A stretch of 64,000 nt of DNA from positions 1,364,001 to 1,428,000 of the forward strand of contig CM057065.1 of NCBI GenBank assembly GCA_029945375.1, in the 5' to 3' direction. A program made the translations under genes and the position numbers. How positions within the stretch are numbered: the stretch's first letter is position 1; each line of letters begins with the position of its first letter. Positions 1 to 11,088 of this stretch are shown here, one piece after another. Source of the stretch: Agaricus subrufescens (Eukaryota; Basidiomycota; Agaricomycetes; Agaricales; Agaricaceae). The notes under the pieces are model-generated. The model searched no databases, had not been told where the DNA came from, and saw only the letters and a list, made by a program, of their open reading frames with translations.

Positions 1-928
1 ACTAGTTGTTCTTTCTATTTTTTTTGTAGTGAAGATTTCGAGCTTGAGCAGCATGTACAAGTAATCTCCTTGTCAAGCGGGGCGTTGATTTGAAACTGCC
101 GCATTCGGATGGTCCCTGTTTGTATATAAGAATGTTGACTCGACAATGATGCATCCCCTACGCCTAACCTCTGCACTTCTTACCCGGACACTGAAGGGGC
201 TCCTTAGTATATGACGGGAATGTAGATCTGGGTCTTTAACATTCTTGTACAACCATGTTCGGCTCTGCGCGGCTACAAGATACAGAAAAAAAGGTCAATG
301 GGACTGCGGGGCAGCGTGTCGGACAATATTGATCGATCAATGACTCAGTGTTCGTAACAAGAATAAAGGGGTCAGTGACAAACTGTGCCTGATGCACGTA
401 AACATGCACTGCCCAGTCTCTCCGAATTGTTCGTAACCGCGTCACCCAGATTTCCTGCCCAACAGACGTAGATCTACCCTTTTAACACTTGTGGAAAGTA
501 GATAGGGCTCAAATGTGCGCAATCGTTCAGCAGTACACTTGGCCATGCTGTCACTTGAGGACGGTCACTCGTACGGCTCTGTGGTCACGGTCTGGCTCCA
601 TTTTTACTAAATGTGCTCGTTCGGGAACTGGTGCCGCGGTCCCTTGTCAGTGGAAAGCCGCATCACAAAATTGACACGAAGTTCTATGCTGCGGCACTAG
701 TCAAAGGTACTGCACCGACTTCAACCACCTGCTCCCGGCGTTCCTGGTATCAATCCCTGAGCCCCAAATCTGAATGCAGATCCGCGGACCGCCAAGCGTA
801 AAACTCAGTCCTATCACATGGGAGCTAGCTGCAAATGCACAAAACTTTCTTTTGCCGGTGAGGTAATCTGGCTGAGGTCTACTTGTACACTGGCGTTCAG
901 CACCTACGTGGTGTATGCCTATTTGGTC
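1..928. other. No convincing gene; unique left flank of duplication copy 1
   Basis: Only short overlapping open frames on both strands are present, none with a recognisable domain, a run of consistent introns or similarity to the other duplicated copy. A short stretch near 921-955 could be read as a P-loop-like GPPGCGET, but it has Glu where Lys is required and nothing follows it in frame. Homology to the second copy starts at about 929. Confidence 0.5.
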
Positions 929-1759
929 CTCCCGGATGTGGAGAAACACTATTCTTGAATGTTTACACTGCAGTTACGAGAAGTCCATCGCCCAGATAGC
1001 AAAATGACCCTGGGGCAAAAGAATCTCTGCCATACACTTTGTTCGCTATTGAAGAGAGGACGGGTTCTTCAACAGTGTGAGGTTAGTGACACAACCTCGA
1101 GGCTTCTTGACCAGAGTTTGTAGAGATTCAACCGAAGCAACGAGAGCAAGAAGAAAGGATAGAGACCGGCAAAATGGAGGAGCAGGGGTTTGAGACAAGA
1201 GGATGGAAGATCGAGACGACAGTTAGAAGACTGAGACGACTGGGTTTTCGGACGACGACTGAACAGCAGCGAGCAAGCAGGAGTGAATATTTGCCTATCC
1301 TACTACAGGTGTGTCCTTGAAATGCGAAGAATTTTAGTGTAGAGAGTCGAATGGTGAAAACCATCGACGACGGGAAAAAGGAACTGAAAATCCGTACCCA
1401 TATGTCCGATTGAATAGAGTTTAAAAATTTCCCTGTCCTCCTCCTTAAAGAAGAGAGGACTATCCCCCCCTCCATTCCCCAGCTACCAAAGTGCACGGCC
1501 GATGCAGTTGTCATGCATCGGAGAGACAAGTGCAAAGACGAGCAATCGCCGTTTTCCACTCAATTCTTGAAAAGGGCTGTGCTTGCAATGACTCGTCACT
1601 CGTAGATTAATTTTACCTTCAATTTTTGCGAGCTGTCGTGAGTGCAGGCCGCTCTGCGATAGTGTCAGTTGAGAGGGGGTGAGTGCGGGTGTTTGAGACA
1701 ATGGTGGTTGGGGTGATTGGCTGATCTTTACGCGTTTAGGAAGTAGTGAGCGTGCTGCA

Positions 1760-2127
1760 TCAGTGGACCAGGTCAGAGGTAATCCTCAGAAACCCAGGGG
1801 TAATCCCTCCAGTCTGGGCCATGAAAGATCTCGAGACCTTGAGAGGTGGAACATCAGAAAAGACAGAAGGTGTCTTAGGACAACTATCCCACCAGTAAAG
1901 TGATAGTGAGCGCCATGCTCGCCAAGGGGAACGAGGTGCCCGCAATGACAAACACAAACATCAAGGCACATTTCTGCTCATAGCAGGACTGGAATGCTTG
2001 TGCGTTCGATCGGATTACTGTTTCAACTAGATATCCAGGCGTGACTATGATAACCGGGGTCACATATACTTGTGCGATGTGCTCTTGTCTCGCACTTCCT
2101 TGACCCTTGGAGGCCAACAGAATCCAT
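1760..2127 (-). pseudogene. Relic of multi-pass membrane protein gene (copy 1)
   Basis: The minus-strand reading (SKGQGSARQEHIAQVY, then hydrophobic VIIVTPGYLVETVI) aligns with residues about 40-130 of the intact membrane protein encoded at 57939-56847. The N-terminal helix is missing. One extra base after the ATG at about 2127 disturbs the frame relative to the intact gene. The intron after 'TITLL' is preserved (GTGGGA..CAAG), but the second exon diverges after about ten codons and ends at a stop at 1760, so the remaining helices are gone. This is a truncated duplicate and not a functional gene. The same truncation is present at 48706-49073, so it predates the block duplication. Confidence 0.7.
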
Positions 2128-2434
2128 CAGTATTTTTTCTGCTACTAGCCGTGTCCTATATATGTTTTCGGTTCCTCCGCTAGTCCGAGGTGCTGCAGTG
2201 AGACAGCGTTATAGCCATCGCTCGCGGTTATAATTAGCACAAGCACAGCGATTGAGCGTGAGATGCCTCGTGCCCATTGCAGCTGCTCCTCTTTGCCACT
2301 CAACCTCGTTCGCACAAATCCCCGCACGAAATTCCAACTCAAAGAGGTCTGGCCCAAACGTTACACCTTCGCAATTGTCGCAGCTGTCCTCTTGACACAA
2401 CTTTTGTCCTCTGATTGTAACGCCCTCACTGGTC

Positions 2435-5400
2435 ATGAAGTGCACAATCACAATCCCCAAGTGGTGGAAACGAAAGCGTAGTGGCAACACGGTTGATCAG
2501 TCTGGGTCTGGGAGTTTCTCTACATCTTTACCGGAAATCTCAGGTATGCTTGTTGATATTCTTGCTTGGGAACACACTCGAAGCTCTTGGTCACCTCAGT
2601 TACTCCCCCACCCACCCAGCCTGCGCCCACCGCCATCATGCGCAATCAATCCATCTCCGAGGGTCACTTTTCATCTTTACAAAATGCGTGGGGTACGTTT
2701 CTGTGTATACTCGCATAAGAACACAGTCAGAGTTCATGACCGCCTCAGACCCTGTCACACCCGCCGAACCGACACCTATCGTACCCCACGAGTCCAGTGC
2801 CGAAAGTCATGTTTCGTCTTCACAGGATGTCCGAGGTGCGTTTTTGTGTGTATTTGTATGAGGATAGAGTCAGGATTCATGATCGCTCCAGGCCTTCTCT
2901 CACCCGCCCTGCCGACGTCTATCACCCGCGTGATCCATGAACCCAGTGCTGAAAATCGTGGTTCGTCTTCACGGGATACTCGAGGTGTGTCTTTGTATGT
3001 ATTTAAATGATGACAAGCGGGGCTCATGATCGTCGCAGCCCCGTCTAGTTCAAGCAACTTCTTCAATGCAGCTCATGGCTTTCAAGTCTACGGTGGCAAC
3101 TTCTATGGTGGTCCTGTCACGCAAATCCACGGAGAGGATAAAATACGCCGTAGTAAGAAACATCCTATCATTTCCTTAAGAAGCCAACTCATTCGCCTTA
3201 TCCTCAGTGATGGAGTTACTTTTAACACGTGTCATGGACGGTGCCGCATCAAACGATGCCTCCCGCAAGTATCGTCCCAATTGTCATCCCGGTACACGTG
3301 AAGCGATCCTCGGATGGCTCCTGGCTTGGTTCAAAGACCCCTCCCGCGCCGAATCCGTTTTTCTTCTTACTGGCCCAGCAGGCGTTGGTAAATCAGCCAT
3401 CATGCAGACCTACACGGAAACCGCGGGTCATCGCGTCATTTCTGTGTTTATTTCGCGACCAAATAAATGTAACGACCCGGACCGTGTCTTCACTACTATC
3501 GGATACCGACTTGCTGATGAAATCGAGGCATACCGCAACTATATCGTTGACCGTATTGCTACTAGCCCCGACATTCTCAACAAAGACATGCAGACTCAAT
3601 TCCAAGTCTTCATCGTCGAGCCATTTGTAGTCAGGAAAGTCGGAGCTGATGGGCCGCCCTCGGCTATATTGCTGGATGGGCTTGATGAGGTCGAGGGTAT
3701 AGACGCACAACGACAGATTATCCGACTCATTGGCACGTTTATCCACGAGCATCCGGATGCACCCCTTGCCTGGATCATTGCGAGTCGTCCAGAGTTCCAG
3801 ATAACCAACACGTTCAAGCAACCGCCAATGCAAGGGCGGTTCAAGTCATACACCATCTCCATCGACGACCCGGATTCTCTCCAAGATGTTGCACGCTTCT
3901 TGTATGCTGGCTTCAACGAAATACGACAGGAGTTCGACGGCCTCATCTCCCCGAAATGGCCTGAGGAAGCAAAGCTAGCGAAGCTTGTGACTGCTTCGTC
4001 TGGCCTCTTCATTTTTGCTCAAACTGCGCTTCGGTTCATCCGGGATCCTGAAAATCCTAACCCCGCTTCACGCCTCGATCTTGTCTTATCCGTCATTGAT
4101 CGTTCGAAGGATGTTCGTCGCGAGGAGCAGCCCTTCAAGAATCTCGACAACTTGTACACCGAGATTCTCTCAAGAATCCCAGAGGGAGTGCTACCCACAA
4201 CGAAACGCTTGCTGAGACTGGCGTTGGCATTCCGCAGTGACGGTTTTCTTGGACTCGATACTTGGTCGAAATCTCGTACACTGCGAGGCATGGCTCTGAT
4301 GCTCCAGGTCGATCCGGATGACGTCCATCCCGCTCTCATCAACTGTATTTCAACGCTGAAGATACCGGGTCGAGAGGAAGCACATAAGACGCCGTTGACA
4401 TTCCTACATGCTTCGTTTGCCGACTACTTAGTGGACGCGGAAAGATCGGGGAAGTTTTATATTGATGTTGATCGCATTGAGAGCGACGTGTTGCTGGGCT
4501 ATGTGAAGTTGTGGGATAGATATTCTGGCGGGGAATCAAGTACGTTTGAGTGTATGATCATCGTGTTTGAGGAATGCTTATACCGGCTTTCAGCCGGTGG
4601 TGCCAAATTTATCAGTGACGGAATGGCAGAACTCCCAGACAATGAAATTGAAGTGTTTACCACAGGTATTCTTCAGGAGATGGGCGAAACTTTACTAACC
4701 GGGATAGTGGAAAGGCATGAGCCTCAGCAAGTGCTTTCTTCACAATTGCATGAAAAGGACTTTGAGTGTTTCGATGCACTCCTAAATATCAACATGATCA
4801 GGCTTTGCGAACTCAGTGATGGCATGTGGACTGCCAACAATGGTGCTGGCATTGTATATAAATTTGTTAGGAGGGCATTCAAGAATTGGAAGGTAGTGTC
4901 TGAGTCAATATTAAACATAGGAATGTCTGACTATTGTTACAGGAATTTCCACATGAACTTGATAAAAGGGGGATGTTTCGAGAGGTCTACTATGAAGATA
5001 TGAATATTGACTTGAACAATAATGGAATTTATATGGTTAGATTAGTAAGTATATCAGTTGGTGATGTCTGGTCTGTCATTGACTATTTCTTTTCCACAAA
5101 TCTCATGGATCAGGGAGTAAGTACATGAGTTGGTGAAGTCTGGTCTGTCATTGACTATTTCTCTTCCACAAATCTCATGGATCAGCATGTAAGTACATGA
5201 GTTGGTGAAGTCTGGTCTGTCATTGACCATTTCTCTCCCACAAATCTTATGGATCAGCTTGTAAGTACATCAGATGGTGAAGTCTGGCCTGTCATTAACT
5301 ATTTCTCTTCCACAAATCTCATGGATCAGAAAGTAAGTACATGTACATCAGTTTGTGAAATCTGGTCTGTCATTGACTATTTCTCTTCCACAATTCTCAT

Positions 5401-6767
5401 GGATTAGTATGTAAGTACATGAGTTGGTGAAGTCTGGTCTGTCATTGACTATTTCCCTTCCACAAATCTCATGGATCAGCGAGTAAGTACATGAGTTGGT
5501 GAAGTCTGGTCTGTCATTGACTATTTCTCTTCCACAATTCTCATGGATCAGCATGTAAGTACATGAGTTGGTGAAGTCTGGTCTGTCATTGACTATTTCT
5601 CTTCCACAATCTCATGGATCAGCTTGTAAGTACATGAGTTGGTGAAGTCTGGTCTGTCATTGACTATTTCTCTTCCACAAATCTCATGTATCAGGGAGTA
5701 AGTACATCAGTTGGTGAAGTCTAGCCTGTCATTGACTACTTCTCTTCCACAAATCTCCTGGATCAGTTTGTAAGTACATGAGTTGGTGAAGTCTGGTCTG
5801 TCATTGACTACTTCTCTTCCACAAATCTCATGGATCAGGAAGTGAGTACATCAGTTGGTGAGGTCTGGTCTGTCATTGACTATTTCTCTTCCACAAATTT
5901 CATGGATCAGCGAGTAAGTACATCAGTTGGTGACATTTGGTCTGTCATTGACTATTTGCCTTCCACAAATCTCATGGATCAGGGAGTAAGTACATGAGTT
6001 GGCAAAGTCTGGCCTGGCATTGACTATTTGTCTTCCACAAATCTCATGGATCAGGGAGTAAGTACATAAGTTGGTGAAGTCTGGTCTGTCATTGACTATT
6101 TTTCTTCTGCAAATCTCATGGATCAGCGAGTAAGTACATTAGTTGGTGACATTTGGTTTGTCATTGACCATTTCTCTTCCACAAATCTCCTGGATCAGTT
6201 TGTAAGTACATCAGTTGGTGAAGTCTGGTCTGTCATTGACTATTTGTCTTCCACAAATCTCATGGATCAGCGAGTAAGTACATCAGTTGGTGAAGTCTGG
6301 TCTGTCATTGACTATTTCTCTTCCACAAATCTCATGGATCAGGTTGTAAGTACACCAGTTAATGAAGTCTGGTCTGTCATTGACTATTTCTCTTCCACAA
6401 ATCAGACACATCAACCTGTAAGTACATAAGTTGGTGAAATCTGGTCTGTCATTGAATATTTCTCTTCCACAAATTTGATGGATCAGCCTGTAAGTACATC
6501 AGTTCCTGATCTGTGGCCTGTACTTACTGTTTATCTTTCAAATAATCAGGAAGTAAGTAAATCAGTTCATGAAATGTCATTTGTTATTCATCATCATCTT
6601 CACTTCAGAAGGTTATTGATTATGCAACCAAAAACTTTCTACAAAGATCACCCAATCTACCAGTCCTCATATGTGGAACAGCTCCTGGTGGCCAAGTTGC
6701 TATGATTCCTGGAGATGCTGAGGGGGAAACATACTGTATTGTTCCTTACCAACAAAGAAGTACGTGA
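2435..6767 (+). CDS. NACHT-domain NLR-like protein with intron-like repeat array (copy 1)
   Basis: Predicted STAND NTPase of the fungal NLR class, a family linked to non-self recognition and programmed cell death; that role is inferred from the family. Proposed exons: 2435-2543, 2600-2692, 2749-2835, 2892-2984, 3039-3152, 3208-4892, 4943-5044, then a 72-bp repeat array, and the last exon 6609-6767 ending in TGA. All introns have GT..AG ends; the first four are phase 1. The start is chosen because the N-terminus (IPKW.KRKRS.NTVDQSG) is conserved in the second copy. Exon 5 carries the NFFNAAHGFQVYGGNFYGG block typical of agaric NLRs. Exon 6 has CHPGTR, Walker A (GPAGVGKS, about residue 220), Walker B (ILLDGLDE, about 318) and ASRPE. 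No WD40, TPR or ankyrin repeats follow; the array takes their place. The terminal exon encodes about 52 residues (VLICG.APGGQVAMIPGD). The ATPase part looks intact; whether the array is spliced is unknown. Confidence 0.75.
5045..6608 (+). repeat. Tandem array of about 22 intron-like 72-bp units inside NLR copy 1
   Basis: Each unit starts with GTAAGTA (one unit has GTGAGTA), contains a candidate branch site (CATTGACTA) followed by a pyrimidine-rich stretch, and ends with ATCAG, then three bases before the next GTAAGTA. I count 22 donors between 5045 and 6543. The final unit ends at the acceptor CTTCAG (6608) of the last coding exon. One junction is damaged (CATCAACCT at about 6413). Triplets between units include gga, cat, ctt, aaa, tat, cga, ttt, gaa, gtt and cct, all sense codons. 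Units here are more diverged than in the second copy. About half carry TCA and half TGA in the plus-strand frame at the same codon. Confidence 0.9.
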
Positions 6768-7407
6768 GGTAGAGGAAGTAAGTGCAGAGTCTTTTCCCTT
6801 TTCGCCCACTGATGAACACAAATTCTGTGTAGTCTGATACTGTCATATGCTACTCTTTCTTTGTTCTGTCTTTGTCTGATAAATGTACAACATATATTCA
6901 TGGTGCTTTTTGAGAGTCTCGTCATCCTTACCTATTATCAGGATCTAAGAGGACCACAAATTTTGGTGTCTCGCCCTCCCAACTCTCACATCAACAATGG
7001 TATATCCCCCCATATTATATTCTCATCCACTACGCTCGTTTCAATCGCCATACACCTCCGATAACACTTATCACCAAACTTCAGTATTCCCCGGATTAAT
7101 ATGTATTACTTCTACTTAACAATATACTAAACGAATGCGAATGCCAAAACAAGAAACACGCAAGCCCAAGTAACGAACATTAAGAAAAGCGAACCAAACG
7201 GATAAACGCATGTGTAGACAGCATCACCAAAACCTTGTACGCCTAAGTTCGACACCCGCAACAAACCTCCTCAACACAACGTTAACCGTCAGACTTGAAA
7301 AGCCACTACCAACGAACAACTCTACCCGCTGTGCAACATACATATCCGTAGCCTGCGCAGTGTACCTGGTCTCCCATCCCAAATCTAGATCTCGACTGGT
7401 CGAAAAT
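6768..7407. other. Intergenic, convergent NLR / O-FucT-like
   Basis: This is the 3' flank of the NLR gene, conserved in copy 2 (53601-54248). It holds only short frames without domain content. It probably contains the 3' ends of two converging transcripts; no clear processing signal was identified. Confidence 0.4.
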
Positions 7408-9031
7408 TCATCCCGGTCCTACACAAAGTACGTAGTCGAAATCTGTAAGTAAGCCGGAGTCGTTGTCGTTGTCGACGGCGGCGGCAGCGGGGGAGGATGC
7501 AGCAGTGGATAACGATTGGGGGGTGTCGAAGTGCAGGCCCTCTTTAAGTTCTTGCAGGGATTCGGTGTCGCCATTGGTCATGACGTAGATTTTCTTCAGC
7601 ATCTTTTTGATTTTTGATTTTGTTATTGATGACGTTTTTGTTTCTTCGAGTTTTAGCCTTTCGGAGTGCCACTCTCGCACCACCTTCACCATCTCTTTCT
7701 TACCATATCAATATCGATGAGACAGTTCTCTGTGTATCGCTTCTGAGCTCGTCCTTGGGTAAGACGTCTAAGAGGGTACTGTTCTCGGCGAAGAAACGGT
7801 CGGGGAGGGATGGGAGAGTGTTGTAGCCATGGTACGTCAAGTTCCATGACACAAGGTTGTCACAGTGTTAGATGAAATTGCCCCGGCGGAGGTGAATAGC
7901 AAGGAGCGGAAGGGGATCAGCTTTTGTGACCGACGGCGTGAGTGACAGGGTAAGTCCGCGCCCAGTCCAGCGTTGTAGTGCGAGGGAGAGTTGCGGTTTC
8001 GAGAAGTATATGACAATAGGGGTTGATTTTTCGTCTCTGAGGTGGAGGCAGTGAAGTGATACATGGTTTGCTGGAAGGCGTAATAGATCGGAGGCGACCA
8101 GGAAAAGTCCTTCAGGGAGGAGGTCTTCACTCTCGTCGGCATGATATCGTGCAACTGTGGAGTACCAAACAGCCTACGACAGAATTTAGGCGATATGCAA
8201 ATAGAGTCGACTAAGTAAGCAATAATTACCGGATGTCGAAGAACTGAGGCGTGTCTTTGTTGATTTCGACAGAACGATTGGGAATGCTGCGTAGTTTGTC
8301 GATGGTCATGGTCTGCAGTGCGCTAATCTTCAAGGGTGTTGTGCCTATGATGGCGGATGAATGAGAGATGTAAGGGCCTGGGCATATGTGTTAGTAATGG
8401 TACCGGGAGACAGCTCGAGGGTGGGTACGTACCATTGATGAGTTGGTGTACAGATGCTGAATGAGAGGGTCGGCGAGGCAGAGAGAGGAGTCCGGGAGGG
8501 AACATGTTTGCCGTTGAAGTCTGCATATTCTGCATCAAGCTTCCAGATGTAGTTGCCTGACCGGTGGCATTCAGCTGTTTGACTCGAGTTGTGGGCGGGG
8601 CGCGAAGAAACATGGACACTCACGTTCAATATGAGCCATAGGCAAGCGGGTCTTCCATGACACGGCATTTCCCCATACGGCACCGCATACTTGATCGGCG
8701 AAATATGCACACCCGGTACTCGAGCCTTCAGGGGAGTGTAGCGTTTCATTGTGCTGAGCAAAGGAGTTCTGGTAGGTGTTTTGGTTGTACAGCGACGGTA
8801 GGGAGAGCCCAAGATCGTAAGGCGACAGCGGAGGGGTTGCGCAAGGAATAGGGCGAGACGGACAGCCCGGGAGCAGGGCGGCCCGCACAGTGTGAGGAAC
8901 AGCGCAAATCTTCGGGGAAACGCGAGTGACGCGTTCCTGGGAAAATGCCAGGAGCCCCGCTTCTTCCCCCCACCACCGCCTCTGTCTATACATCCAATGG
9001 ACAGCAGTAAGTATCGAGGACAATGATGCAT
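7408..9031 (-). pseudogene. Decayed GDP-fucose protein O-fucosyltransferase-like gene (copy 1)
   Basis: Read on the minus strand, scattered frames match the agaric O-fucosyltransferase-like (CigA-type) family in order. The pieces are QHNETLHSPEG near 8745 followed by a GCAYFADQVCGAVWGNAVSW block; NRSVEINKDTPQFFDIRLFG near 8250; LAIHLRRGNF near 7890; YHGYNTLPSLPDRF near 7830; and IYVMTNGDTESLQELK near 7580. Members of this family act on glycan or protein acceptors in the secretory pathway. Here the copy is broken: the HLRRGD motif reads HLRRGN and is followed two codons later by TAA, and one A is missing after GACGAGCTCA near 7748, shifting the frame. Some introns (GTACGTAC..CCCAG, GTAATTATT..GTAG) can still be seen. 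The family call rests on motif recall and was not searched. Confidence 0.6.
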
Positions 9032-9470
9032 GAATCATGCCTGATCCCTCCTCGTGCTGCATAGTGTCGGAGGCATCTCCACCACACAAGTTCCCATGTC
9101 GCATCGACCATAGCACATACAGGTCAATCCCACCACAGTAACGCAAGGTAAGAAACCTTTTATTCCCATTTCCACGCCAGCCAGATGTCAACTGAATCCA
9201 CATGTCCCCAGTGTTGCTCTGGCCGGGTCAGAGAGAGCCCTCCTTCGATGGAACGTCGTCGCGTTGCCTTCTTCATTCTTCAGTACACGTACCACACTCA
9301 GCAAGCGAATTCTCGTGTATGCGCAGCTACCAGTCGTCAACATCGCCTATTCTGTTATCCGGCCTGGAACAATTGGCCGACTTTCTGTCATCTATGGTAA
9401 ACGACTGCCATATTCTCAGTCTCGATCTCAGTGCTTACTCTTTTATAGCAACTTCCATTGGCGTCTGGGG

Positions 9471-10470
9471 ATCTAGAACTTTGCAGTGACTCACCGGATT
9501 CAAGGCATCTTTTCCCCGGGCCACTGGGGTCGATGTGTCACGGCTTTGTTCTCCTGCCCTACTACTTTGAGGCCGCTCATGGCAACGGAGTCTGGACCCT
9601 CCCTTTGTCATTACAGAACTTCAGCATCCCTCACTATCACTACACGATCCAATCCTCTCAGCATCCTGGTCTCCTTCCAGATTTGATCCACCACCAATTA
9701 CCACCACTGGTGAGCTTCCCTTTTTTGAACTCGTAGATGTCTTATCTATAACTATCTCAACCTCTACAGGGCGACTTCCAGTTCAATGCGCTCCTCCGAT
9801 ACAGCCCCCTGTCACCAACTCTCTCTGCCTGACGTATCCTCACTTATCAATCATCAACACTGTGATTCCGAGTGTCTATCTCGAGCACGAATTAGAGGTC
9901 TGAAATAGAATTTGCTATACCACAGACAGGAGCCAGAGTATGTTCCAAACCCCCAAGGCTTTTCAATGTCGAGTGGGGCGTCTACCAACCATCATGAGAA
10001 CAATAGTGATCACGCATACCCCTTCTATGATGACAACGAACGTTAACCACTCAGACAATGGTAAGCAACATTCCCCGAACATCTACACTCCTCTGCTGAC
10101 TGTCATTCTGCAGCCACAAAGATGCCTCTCAAAGAAACAATACGCGGATCGGAATGTCGTTCTTCAGGGCGCGACCCTCCCACAAGATGTCGCACTGGAA
10201 CCCGAATGAATATCAAATAACGGTGTCTGACCACCATAAGCTCTGCACCGACATGAACAACCTGCGTTGGGTGCCCAAACGCCGTCAGGCTCCTCCAGAA
10301 GCCCACCGGTTTTTCCGTAAGTCATTGATCGACTACATGTTGAACTAAGAACGAGTGACGCTCTTTCTCGATCTCAGGGACATCGCTCCTCAAACCCAGA
10401 AGTGAACGTTCGTCTAAAGGTGCCCGGTACGTGACTCATTCATCCGAGACTTCCCCCAGCTGCACGAGGC
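9471..10470 (+). other. Unresolved possible exons of an unknown gene
   Basis: Two stretches look spliced. In the first, an open frame ending near 9710 is followed by GTGAGCTTCC..CTCTACAG. In the second, an intron-like segment GTAAGCAACA..TTCTGCAG lies at about 10062-10113. The encoded peptides are short and carry no recognisable domain. This sequence lies just outside the duplication and is not repeated elsewhere in the window. It may be a remnant of the gene that stood here before the block was copied. Confidence 0.2.
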
Positions 10471-11088
10471 GAGTAGCACCACTGATAAGTTTAATTTGAA
10501 AGGAACATGGACTTAGAACGTATCTTTGGCTTCGTCCTCTAAACATTCTTGTGCCACCTTATTGAACGATTGACCTTCCTGTATATAACAGCCTGATTAG
10601 ATATAGAATGAAGGGAGAAAAAGCGAAACATACTTGAATCCTCTGTAATGCCTCATTCACCTTGGAACCTTTCTCGCATAGGATATGACGAACGTTTACA
10701 ACTGTGACAGGTTTAAGGCCATTTTTGCTCCGTGATAATAGACCATAGACTGATCAGCTTGCTATGATAAAAGTAGAAAGGGCCGTTCGGTGGGACCTTG
10801 GATTTCGAACTACTTTTATCAGTTGAGCTGGAGCTGGATTTGTTTTTATGATTAATGAAGAGAATACACATGGAGATGGGGAGATTTCTGACCCATGGCC
10901 CGAGGATAACAGAACTATTGCAGGTTAAGCGCTGTGTGTTTGTCGGTGAGCGATGTGAAGCTGGGTGTTGGTGAGGCCATGTGTGTAGCGCAGTGTATGT
11001 CATGACTCACACCAATTTAGCCGTAGTTGAGGACTAAGTACTAAGCGATGGTCTGACAACCATTATCATCACTGTGAGACCCGGGATG
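10471..11088. other. Intergenic, nothing recognised
   Basis: AT-rich sequence with only short frames; no domain, repeat or splice pattern was recognised. Confidence 0.4.

Larger units (their letters stand above)
929..9470. repeat. Segmental duplication, copy 1 (membrane-protein relic, NLR, O-FucT-like)
   Basis: This block is colinear with 47881-56275. Similarity starts around the shared GGATGTGG.GAAACAC at about 929 and 47882 and stops after the shared CTTCCATTGGCGTCT at about 9450-9465 and 56255-56270. Order and strand of the three genes are the same in both copies. The copies differ by scattered substitutions and small indels, except for a nearly identical tract at about 2735-3799. The repeat arrays inside the NLR genes differ in unit composition. 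Confidence 0.9.

Noticed and set aside
921..960. P-loop motif of an ATPase or ABC transporter
   Set aside because: The reading GPPGCGET lacks the Walker A lysine and no further domain follows in frame.
2263..2481. Upstream extension of the NLR gene (start at 2263)
   Set aside because: The frame is not conserved in copy 2, whereas the ATG at 2435/49379 and the following residues are.
2776..3066. Minus-strand ORF over the NLR N-terminal exons
   Set aside because: It lies opposite four well-supported exons with matching splice phases; it is a shadow frame.
5045..6608. CRISPR-like regularly spaced repeat
   Set aside because: Units abut with 3-base spacers, the genome is eukaryotic, and no cas-like gene is present.
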